Origin: Acidimicrobiia bacterium
Lineage (GTDB): Bacteria > Actinomycetota > Acidimicrobiia > Spongiisociales > UBA5794
Direction: 5' to 3'
NCBI GenBank assembly: GCA_030618675.1
Contig: JAUXCV010000061.1
Coordinates: 1 to 8,572 of the forward strand
DNA length: 8,572 nt
Numbering within the stretch: position 1 is the stretch's first letter; each line of letters starts with the position of its first letter. This document shows, one piece after another, positions 1 to 5,342 of the stretch. Below the pieces are notes generated by a model that saw nothing but the letters and a program-made list of their open reading frames with translations, made no database searches and was not told the origin of the DNA. The position numbers and the translations under genes were made by a program.

Positions 1-24
1 CAGCATGTCGGTCGACATTAGGCA

Positions 25-78
25 GGCGACGGGCGACAGGGAATCTGCTACTCAGCTACTCAGCTACTCAGCTACTCA
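25..78. repeat. Short tandem repeats at the 3' end of typA
   Basis: Bases 47-78 are four perfect copies of the octamer GCTACTCA (47-54, 55-62, 63-70, 71-78). Just upstream are two heptamers, GGCGACG (25-31) and GGCGACA (32-38). The last octamer contains the TGA stop of typA read on the minus strand (76-78), so the array begins exactly at the gene's end and forms its 3' flank. No coding sequence is supported in bases 1-75. Bases 5-18 can form a small hairpin (ATGTC, 4-nt loop, GACAT). The same CTACT core recurs in the array at 8338-8398. Confidence 0.85.
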
Positions 79-1899
79 TCTCTTCTTCAGGCGTTTGCGT
101 TCGCTTTCGGACAGGTGGCGCTTTCGTACGCGAATCGCGTTCGGGGTGATCTCGACGAGTTCATCCTCGGCGATCCACTCGATGGCGATCTCGAGCGTCA
201 TCTCCTTCGGCGGCTTCAGCTTGATCGCCTCGTCTGTCGAGTGTGTTCTGATGTTCGTGAGTTGCTTGGTCTTGGTCGGATTGACCTGCATGTCCTCGGG
301 ACGGGAGGCCTCTCCGATGATCATGCCTTCGTAGACATCGGCGTTTGGACCTATGAACAACTCGCCCCGCTTCTGCAGGTTGTCGAGAGCGAAACCTGTC
401 GAGGTTCCAATGCGGTCGGCGGCCATGGCGCCTCCCTGGCGATGGGGGAGTTCGCCGGCCCACGGCATCCAACCGGCGTGGTGCTGGTGGATCAAGGCGG
501 TGCCCCGTGTTGCCGTCATGAGGAGCGAGCGGAATCCGAGAAGCCCGCGTGCGGGTGCGGTGAGCGTCACGATGGTTCGGCCGCTGTCACCCGGCCGCAA
601 ATCGGTGATTTGCCCCTTGCGAGGTGCAACGGCCTGCGTGACGGTGCCGACGTGATCGTTTGGTACGTCAACGACCGCCCGCTCAAGCGGTTCGTGGGGA
701 CGTCCGTCGATCTCACGGATGATCACCTCGGGGCGGGAAACCTGGAGTTCGAAGCCTTCACGTCGCATGGACTCGATGAGAACCGCGAGTTGCAGTTCAC
801 CGCGCCCGGCGACTTCGATGACCTCCGGGGACGACGTTGCGCCGATGCGGATCGAGACGTTTCCGAGAACCTCACGATCGAGCCGTTCCTTGATCTGGCG
901 AGATGTGACGAAGCGGCCGTCTCTCCCGGAGAGAGGAGACGTGTTGACTCCGAAGGTCATGCGGAGAACCGGCTCGTCGACTTCGAGCCGGGGGAGTGGT
1001 TGCGGATCGGCAGCGTCGGCGATCGTGTCGCCGATCTCGACTTCCGGAAAGCCAGCGACGACGAAGAGATCGCCGGCGACTCGTTCCTCGACGTCGATCC
1101 TGCCGAGATGCTCGAAGCCCATGAGTTGGCTCAGTCGACGCTTGAGCGGTGGTTCCTCTTCGTTCGAGTGACAGAGTGCGACCTGCTCTCCTGCTCGAAG
1201 GGTTCCTTGAACGACCCGTCCGATCGCGAGGCGACCGAGGTAGTTGGAGGCATCGAGGTTCGTGACGAGCGCTTGTACCGGTGCGTCCGGGTCACCGGAC
1301 GGAGCCGGGATGTTCTCCACGATCGCGTCGAGGAGCGCAGACAGGTCGGTGTCATCGCCGGGGATACCCGTTCCGACCATGGCATGGCCGTGGCGTGCGA
1401 TCGACGAGACGATTGGGAACTCGATGTGATGATCCTCGGCATCGAGATCGAAGAAGAGTTGGTAGATCTCGTCGGCGACCTCTTCGATTCTGGCGTCGGG
1501 CCGGTCGACCTTGTTGATGACCACGACGGCGGGGAGTCCCTGAGCGAGCGCTTTCGAGAGGACGTAGCGGGTCTGAGGCATCGGTCCTTCGGCGGCGTCG
1601 ACGAGAAGGAGGACGCCGTCCACGAGCGTGAGCGCTCGTTCGACCTCACCGCCGAAGTCGGCGTGCCCGGGGGTGTCGACCAGGTTGATCTTCGTCCCCT
1701 TCCACGTGACCGTGGCAGCCTTCGCGAGGATGGTGATGCCACGCTCGCGCTCCTGGTCGCTCGAATCCATGACACGGTCCACATGGGCTTCGTGCGCAGC
1801 GAACACACCGGCTGCGCTGAGCATCGCGTCGACAAGGGTGGTCTTGCCGTGGTCGACGTGCGCGATCAACGCAACGTTCCGAAAGGAGGGGGAGGACAT
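76..1899 (-). CDS. typA: TypA/BipA translational GTPase
   Basis: This is a complete 607-residue translational GTPase of the EF-G/LepA superfamily that binds the ribosome and is linked to ribosome assembly and stress or cold adaptation. The G domain is intact: G1 HVDHGKT (residues 14-20), G2 RERGITI (51-57), G3 DTPGHAD (75-81), G4 NKVD (129-132) and a G5-like SSIA near 165-168. Beta-barrel, EF-G domain V-like and TypA-specific C-terminal regions follow, ending in a basic tail RKRLKKR. Length matches the family (about 600-615). The start is the ATG at 1899: the conserved N-terminus begins at once, there is no Shine-Dalgarno sequence, and a TAGCCT -10 box sits 7 nt upstream, so a leaderless mRNA is likely. 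It is separated from the upstream methyltransferase by 162 bp with direct repeats. The long plus-strand open frame over it is a shadow. Confidence 0.97.
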   Translation of the reverse strand: MSSPSFRNVALIAHVDHGKTTLVDAMLSAAGVFAAHEAHVDRVMDSSDQERERGITILAKAATVTWKGTKINLVDTPGHADFGGEVERALTLVDGVLLLVDAAEGPMPQTRYVLSKALAQGLPAVVVINKVDRPDARIEEVADEIYQLFFDLDAEDHHIEFPIVSSIARHGHAMVGTGIPGDDTDLSALLDAIVENIPAPSGDPDAPVQALVTNLDASNYLGRLAIGRVVQGTLRAGEQVALCHSNEEEPPLKRRLSQLMGFEHLGRIDVEERVAGDLFVVAGFPEVEIGDTIADAADPQPLPRLEVDEPVLRMTFGVNTSPLSGRDGRFVTSRQIKERLDREVLGNVSIRIGATSSPEVIEVAGRGELQLAVLIESMRREGFELQVSRPEVIIREIDGRPHEPLERAVVDVPNDHVGTVTQAVAPRKGQITDLRPGDSGRTIVTLTAPARGLLGFRSLLMTATRGTALIHQHHAGWMPWAGELPHRQGGAMAADRIGTSTGFALDNLQKRGELFIGPNADVYEGMIIGEASRPEDMQVNPTKTKQLTNIRTHSTDEAIKLKPPKEMTLEIAIEWIAEDELVEITPNAIRVRKRHLSESERKRLKKR

Positions 1900-1906
1900 G
1901 GCGGAG

Positions 1907-1912
1907 AGGCTA
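1907..1912 (-). promoter_or_regulatory. Putative leaderless -10 box of typA
   Basis: On the minus strand TAGCCT fits the actinobacterial TANNNT -10 consensus and ends exactly 7 nt before the typA ATG, which would put the transcription start at or next to the A of the ATG. There is no Shine-Dalgarno motif in the 7-nt gap. No good -35 hexamer is visible; the -35 region falls in the proximal copy of the 55-bp direct repeat that starts at 1923. Confidence 0.5.
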
Positions 1913-1922
1913 TCCCCCCAAT

Positions 1923-2037
1923 CCGCATACCCAGGGTTGGTAGCGCTCTATATGGTGCCGACAGCCCGCGGAATGGAGAGGACCGCATACCCAGGGTTCA
2001 CAGCGTCCTATATGGTGCCGACAGCCCGCGGAATGGA
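1923..2037. repeat. Two 55-bp imperfect direct repeats, 60-bp period, upstream of typA
   Basis: Copy 1 is 1923-1977 and copy 2 is 1983-2037. They are identical except at five positions clustered in two short blocks, after the shared CCGCATACCCAGGGTT and on either side of a shared AGCG; the remaining 50 positions match, including CTATATGGTGCCGACAGCC and CGCGGAATGGA. Each copy contains a small odd palindrome ACCC-A-GGGT and a CCGCGG palindrome. Together they fill most of the gap between the methyltransferase stop (2062) and the typA promoter. The block can be read as protein in several frames, but none has a credible start or family. A regulatory or structural role for typA expression is inference. 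Confidence 0.9.
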
Positions 2038-2061
2038 TGACGCCGCGAAACCAGAGCGATC

Positions 2062-2856
2062 TCAGCGCTTCCGGGCCCGCCACACCTCTTCTGCGGGCCA
2101 GCGTCTCGCCCACTCGGTGGTGACGAAGTCGTAGTTCGTCTCTGCGCCCTCCGGTGGGCGCAGTTCGATCAGGTCGAGGATCTCGAAGCCATTGTCTCGC
2201 AGTACCCGGATCCAGTCGCCGTGGCCGAGGTGGAACTCGATGCCGTCGGTGTCGGGCCATTCGAAGCGGTGCATGTCGAAGTAGTCGCGCAGCAGCGCTG
2301 CTTCCGCCGGGATGGTCTCGTCGTCTCCGGCGCAGAGCATCAGCAGCGACGAGTTCCCAAGGAAGACCAGATCGCCACCAGGCCGCAGCACTCGGGCCGC
2401 CTCGGGGATCCATCGGTAGGGATCTGCCCAGATCGCCGCCCCGTATTCCGAGAGCACGACGTCGAACGACTCATCCTGGAACGGCAGATGTTCGGCGATG
2501 CCGTGGATCAGTGGGAAGCGCAGATCGTGTTCGTTCTGCAACCGGCGTGCCGTCGCGAGTTGAGCGGAGGAGTTGTCGAGACCGATCGGGCGGCCACCGA
2601 GACGCGATACCCACGCTGAGACGTAGGCCGTCCCGCATCCGTCCTCGAGCACGTCGCGATCCTCGAGAGCAGGAAGCAAGCCAACGTCACTCTCGGGAAT
2701 CCCCCACAGACCCCAGTTCGGTTCCGCGGCCCATTGACGGTCACCCGCCGGTGCGTACCAATCGGCCTGCGCGTCCCAGGTGGTGCGATTCGTCTCGACG
2801 TAGTCGGGCGTCGGCTCCGTCAGGGGGTACCTCCGCCAAGCCATCGGAGGAAGCAC
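2062..2856 (-). CDS. Class I SAM-dependent methyltransferase
   Basis: A Rossmann-fold methyltransferase, 264 residues from the GTG at 2856. SAM motif I is VLEDGCGTAY (residues 69-78), the acidic end of strand 2 is IGLDNS (91-96), motif II is FDVVLSEYGAAIW (131-143) and motif III is ARVLRPGGDLVFLG (154-167). The C-terminal half carries the substrate lid, so the acceptor cannot be named; small-molecule methylation in the cytoplasm is likeliest. Motif I has Asp where hydrophobic Leu or Val is usual. The start is uncertain: GTG 2856 has GGAG 8 nt upstream; ATG 2844 lacks a site; CTG 2823 has GGAGGT-type pairing with 6-nt spacing, overlaps the upstream stop as CTGA, and gives an N-terminus reading (M)TEPTPDYVETN that looks natural for the family. 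I think CTG 2823 (253 residues) is most likely the real start. Cotranscribed with and coupled to the HisA-like gene. Confidence 0.9.
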   Translation of the reverse strand: MLPPMAWRRYPLTEPTPDYVETNRTTWDAQADWYAPAGDRQWAAEPNWGLWGIPESDVGLLPALEDRDVLEDGCGTAYVSAWVSRLGGRPIGLDNSSAQLATARRLQNEHDLRFPLIHGIAEHLPFQDESFDVVLSEYGAAIWADPYRWIPEAARVLRPGGDLVFLGNSSLLMLCAGDDETIPAEAALLRDYFDMHRFEWPDTDGIEFHLGHGDWIRVLRDNGFEILDLIELRPPEGAETNYDFVTTEWARRWPAEEVWRARKR

Positions 2857-3707
2857 TCGACGTGCTCCATCGTCATAACCGCATCCCGATCACCGCCATC
2901 GGTGAGAACCCGAAGGTAGGCCGACGCCTCATCCTCGAGCTGTTCGAGGGACCATGGACCGAGGTCCTTCGCCGCTCCCTTGAGAAGCGCCTGAGCATCT
3001 TCGACGGTGAATCGGCCAGAGGTCACCTCGCGTCCGACGATCAGTCCGGCAACACCCTGGTCACCCGACTTGATCTTCAGTAGCGCCCGTACATCATCGA
3101 GATCGCGAGCTCCGCCGGCCGCGATGACTTCCTCATCAACGATCGAGATCGCGGTCTGGAGCGCTTCGAAGTTGGGTGGTTCTTCAAGCGCATCACGTCC
3201 GACTTCGGAGAGCAAGAACGATGCCGCCCCAGCGGAAGCGAGCTCGATGAGGGTCTCTTCGAGGTATCGGCCGGAACCATGCTGCCAACCCTGGGTGACC
3301 AGTTCCTGGTCGGCAGTGATGTCGAGGCTGACAGCGATCTGCCCAGGATGGGCGCGGCAGATCTCCCAGAAGAGCACCTGGTCGGTGATTGCAACCGTGC
3401 CCATGACGACACGCCATGCTCCGGCGTCGAGAAGTCGGTCGACTTCGAGATTCGAACGGACGCCGCCGCCCACCTGCACAGGCACGTCCACCTCGGCGAT
3501 GATCTCGCGGATCAGCGATCTGTTCCGGAAATCGTCCTTGATGGCGGCATCGAGATCCACGATGTGTAGACGATCGGCGCCCTGCGCGATCCAGCCGAGC
3601 GAGCGTGTGACGGGGTCGGCATCGAGGTAGATCACTTCATCGAGCGCCCCGCGGGGGAGGCGGACCGCTTTGCCATCGAGGATGTTGACGCGTGCATAGA
3701 GTTCCAT
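2820..3707 (-). CDS. HisA/PriA-like TIM-barrel protein with altered catalytic residues
   Basis: A 295-residue (beta/alpha)8 barrel of the HisA family (ProFAR isomerase, histidine pathway; PriA in actinobacteria). Retained: ILDGKAVRL (9-17), LHIVDLDAA (47-55), phosphate-site motifs VGGGVR (79-84) and MGT (102-104), strand-5 SLDI (127-130), AAGGARDLDDVRAL (196-209) and GLIVGRE (221-227). Altered: the strand-1 catalytic Asp (PAVD or AIDL in the family) is Asn8, and the strand-6 T-D followed by a glycine-containing loop is S167-E168 in SEVGRDALEEPPN. About 50 extra residues follow the normal end of HisA. It is not in a his cluster here. I therefore call it HisA-like: it probably still binds a two-phosphate ligand but may not be a ProFAR isomerase. 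The start is ATG 3707, placed by homology of MELYARVNILDG and by a -10 box 7 nt upstream; an in-frame ATG at 3788 would extend it into the divergent gene. Confidence 0.85.
   Translation of the reverse strand: MELYARVNILDGKAVRLPRGALDEVIYLDADPVTRSLGWIAQGADRLHIVDLDAAIKDDFRNRSLIREIIAEVDVPVQVGGGVRSNLEVDRLLDAGAWRVVMGTVAITDQVLFWEICRAHPGQIAVSLDITADQELVTQGWQHGSGRYLEETLIELASAGAASFLLSEVGRDALEEPPNFEALQTAISIVDEEVIAAGGARDLDDVRALLKIKSGDQGVAGLIVGREVTSGRFTVEDAQALLKGAAKDLGPWSLEQLEDEASAYLRVLTDGGDRDAVMTMEHVECFLRWLGGGTP
2821..2834 (-). promoter_or_regulatory. Strong ribosome binding site with possible CTG start
   Basis: On the minus strand GGAGG (2834-2830) is followed by 6 nt and then CTG (2823-2821). This CTG shares two bases with the TGA stop of the HisA-like gene (2822-2820), giving a 4-nt CTGA overlap of the kind usually seen as ATGA or GTGA. 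No ATG, GTG or TTG lies at the right distance, so this site either drives a CTG start of the methyltransferase or is fortuitous. Confidence 0.5.
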
Positions 3708-3714
3708 GCCCTCC

Positions 3715-3720
3715 ACGGTA
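3715..3720 (-). promoter_or_regulatory. Putative leaderless -10 box of the HisA-like gene
   Basis: On the minus strand TACCGT (TANNNT) ends 7 nt before ATG 3707, the same spacing as at typA and at the LLM gene. The 7-nt gap contains GGAGG, but only 2 nt from the ATG, too close for an ordinary Shine-Dalgarno site. No convincing -35 is seen. Confidence 0.45.
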
Positions 3721-3773
3721 CCAACCTGGGACATGCTCCGAGTCAGGACCGGGAACAGTTGACCCACCCGGTG

Positions 3774-3779
3774 TAGCGT
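3774..3779 (+). promoter_or_regulatory. Putative leaderless -10 box of the LLM oxidoreductase gene
   Basis: TAGCGT matches TANNNT and ends 7 nt before ATG 3787, with no Shine-Dalgarno motif in between. The in-frame GTG at 3778 lies inside this box, which argues against it as the start. The divergent -10 box of the HisA-like gene is at 3715-3720, so the upstream regions of the two promoters overlap within the 79-bp space between the genes. Confidence 0.45.
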
Positions 3780-3786
3780 GGCGCTC

Positions 3787-4770
3787 ATGCGTTATGGAGC
3801 ATTCATCCCCCAGGGCTGGCGTCTCGACCTCGTCGGGATCGACCGATCCGAGCAGTGGCGGACCATGCTGGGCGTTGCCAAGACGATCGAATCCCTTGGC
3901 TACGAGTCGGCGTGGGTTTTCGACCACTTCCACACGGTCCCCGTTCCGACACAGGAGTCGAGCTACGAGGCCTGGACGCTCATGGCCGCTCTCGCTCCCA
4001 CCACGGACACCGTGCGCCTCGGCCAGATGTGTACGTCGAACTCCTACCGGAATCCGGCGTACCTTGCCAAGGTTGCCGCCGACATCGACGTGATCTCGAA
4101 CGGTCGTGTCGAGATGGGGATCGGAGCCGGATGGTACGAACACGAGTATCTCGGGTACGGCTACGAGTTTCCGAAGCCGTCGATCCGGATCGGGCAACTC
4201 GAAGAGGGCGTCGAGATCATGCGCCGCATGTGGGCCGAAGACGAAGTCCACTACGACGGTCGGTATTACCGGTTGACCGGCGCCATCAGCCGACCGAAAC
4301 CGGTTCAAGGCTCCATTCCGATCTGGGTCGCCGGTGGTGGGGAGAAGCTGACGTTGCGTGTCGCAGCGCGCTTCGCCGACTACACCAACTTCGGGTGGAC
4401 CGTCGACGAGTTCGTCCATAAGAGCGAGGTTCTCGCCGGCCACACAACCGCTCTCGGTCGGGACTACGACGAGATCGTGCGTTCGTCGCTGTTCCACGTT
4501 CTCATCGCAGAGACAGAGCCCGAAGTGCGGGCGAAGGTCGATGAGTACGTTGGTCGAGTCGGTGCGCTCGCCGGACAGGACGAAGCGGAAAAGGCGCGGA
4601 AGAACCTGCGCGAGGGCGGCCTGGTTGGAACACCGGAACAGGTCGTCGAGCAGTTGCGGCCCTGGGTCGATGTTGGGATGTCGTACGCGATCGGCTACTT
4701 CCCGGACGCGGCCTACGACGCGACCAGCTTGGAACTGTTCGCAAGGCGAGTTGCACCGGTACTCGACTGA
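3787..4770 (+). CDS. LLM-class (F420-dependent) oxidoreductase
   Basis: A 327-residue luciferase-like monooxygenase fold TIM barrel, probably cytoplasmic and using reduced F420 or flavin for hydride transfer. Seen: RYGAFIPQGW at the N-terminus (2-11), GYESAWVFDHFHT (38-50), VRLGQM (76-81) with the non-prolyl-type turn CTSNSYRNP (82-90), SNGRVEMGIGAGWYEHEY (104-121), GRYYRL (158-163), PIWVAGGGEKLTLRVAARFAD (178-198) and the C-terminal GTPEQVVEQL (281-290). These are the hallmarks of the F420-dependent LLM family, whose members act on diverse substrates, so the substrate cannot be assigned. I start at ATG 3787 rather than GTG 3778 because the family N-terminus and the -10 box at 3774-3779 agree with it. 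It is divergent from the HisA-like gene and 64 bp upstream of the cytochrome gene. A long minus-strand open frame opposite is a shadow. Confidence 0.93.
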   Translation: MRYGAFIPQGWRLDLVGIDRSEQWRTMLGVAKTIESLGYESAWVFDHFHTVPVPTQESSYEAWTLMAALAPTTDTVRLGQMCTSNSYRNPAYLAKVAADIDVISNGRVEMGIGAGWYEHEYLGYGYEFPKPSIRIGQLEEGVEIMRRMWAEDEVHYDGRYYRLTGAISRPKPVQGSIPIWVAGGGEKLTLRVAARFADYTNFGWTVDEFVHKSEVLAGHTTALGRDYDEIVRSSLFHVLIAETEPEVRAKVDEYVGRVGALAGQDEAEKARKNLREGGLVGTPEQVVEQLRPWVDVGMSYAIGYFPDAAYDATSLELFARRVAPVLD

Positions 4771-4797
4771 CCGGTCAGATCGCTTGCCGAACGGCGG

Positions 4798-4803
4798 TAT
4801 CGT
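4798..4803 (+). promoter_or_regulatory. Candidate -10 box before the cytochrome c gene
   Basis: TATCGT fits TANNNT and would give a start of transcription near 4810, leaving a leader of about 25 nt that contains GGAGG (4824-4828). No matching -35 is visible. Read-through from the LLM gene 64 bp upstream is equally possible. Confidence 0.25.
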
Positions 4804-4834
4804 CGAGTCGACACGAAGCAGATGGAGGATGACG

Positions 4835-5257
4835 ATGAACGGGTGGAAGCAAACGGGAGTTCGTCGGGAGAGCGCAATGCGTGTCGTGTCCGTTCTGGTC
4901 TCGGCTCTTGCCGTGTTGTTCCTCGCCGCAGGCTGTGGCGATGACTCCGTGGAAGTGACAACGACCGCAGCAGCGGGCACACCGGTTGCCCACGGACAGC
5001 AGCTCGCCGGAGAATCGTGTTCATCATGTCATGGGCAGAGCTTCGAGGGGGTCAAGAACCTCGGCCCGGCCCTGGCAGACAACCACTTCATCCGGGATCA
5101 CACCGACGATGACCTCATCGACTTCATCAAAGAAGGTCGTTCGAAGGACGATGCGGACAACGAGACTGGGATCGCCATGCCGGCGTACGGTGGCAACCCG
5201 AGGCTGTCCGAGGACGATCTAGCCGACATCGTTCTGTTCCTGCGCACGCTGCAATAG
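4835..5257 (+). CDS. Lipoprotein monohaem cytochrome c (class I)
   Basis: A 140-residue exported electron carrier. From ATG 4835: hydrophobic segment VVSVLVSALAVLFL (17-30) ending in a lipobox LAAGC with Cys34 as the lipidated residue, then a Thr/Ala-rich linker (41-49), the haem site CSSCH (62-66), and the distal axial Met115 in IAMPAYGG. The final SEDDLADIVLFLRTLQ is the usual C-terminal helix of small c-type cytochromes. It should sit on the outer face of the cytoplasmic membrane, passing single electrons among respiratory partners. Two starts are plausible: ATG 4835 has GGAGG with 6-nt spacing; ATG 4877 has GGAG with 6-nt spacing and gives a shorter, more standard lipoprotein signal (126 residues). 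A further ATG at 4829 directly abuts the GGAGG and is unlikely. No haem maturation or oxidase genes are in view, so its partner is unknown. Confidence 0.92.
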   Translation: MNGWKQTGVRRESAMRVVSVLVSALAVLFLAAGCGDDSVEVTTTAAAGTPVAHGQQLAGESCSSCHGQSFEGVKNLGPALADNHFIRDHTDDDLIDFIKEGRSKDDADNETGIAMPAYGGNPRLSEDDLADIVLFLRTLQ

Positions 5258-5266
5258 GGATCGAGC

Positions 5267-5319
5267 GGACAGGGGATAGGGGACAATGGGCCTTGTCTGG
5301 CTGTTGGCTGTCAGCTGTG
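5267..5319. repeat. Heptamer tandem repeats and hairpin in a convergent spacer
   Basis: The 85-bp space between the cytochrome stop (5257) and the nfnB stop (5343) holds two degenerate 7-bp arrays: GGACAGG, GGATAGG, GGACAAT (5267-5287), then GGCTGTT, GGCTGTC, AGCTGTG (5299-5319). Between them GACAA (5282-5286) and TTGTC (5293-5297) can form a short hairpin with a 6-nt loop. There is no T-run, so this is at best an atypical transcription terminator serving both convergent genes. Confidence 0.7.
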
Positions 5320-5342
5320 AACCGCCTACCGAGTACTCAGGC

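Noticed and set aside
1923..2037. The direct repeats as a CRISPR array or as extra tandem promoters
   Set aside because: Only two copies with a 5-nt gap and no spacers. The TATAGA/TATAGG hexamers on the minus strand do not fit TANNNT and have no -35 partner.
115..2040. A 641-codon plus-strand open frame opposite typA, running into the 55-bp repeats
   Set aside because: It lies antisense to a fully conserved GTPase, has no recognisable domain and an Asp/Glu/Arg-rich composition typical of a high-GC shadow frame.
4835..4927. Twin-arginine export signal in the cytochrome N-terminus
   Set aside because: The Arg pair is not followed by the hydrophobic residues of the Tat motif, and haem c is attached outside the membrane after Sec export.
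3637..4980. A 447-codon minus-strand open frame opposite the LLM gene
   Set aside because: It covers the LLM gene antisense and overlaps the HisA-like start and cytochrome start; no family features, so a shadow frame.
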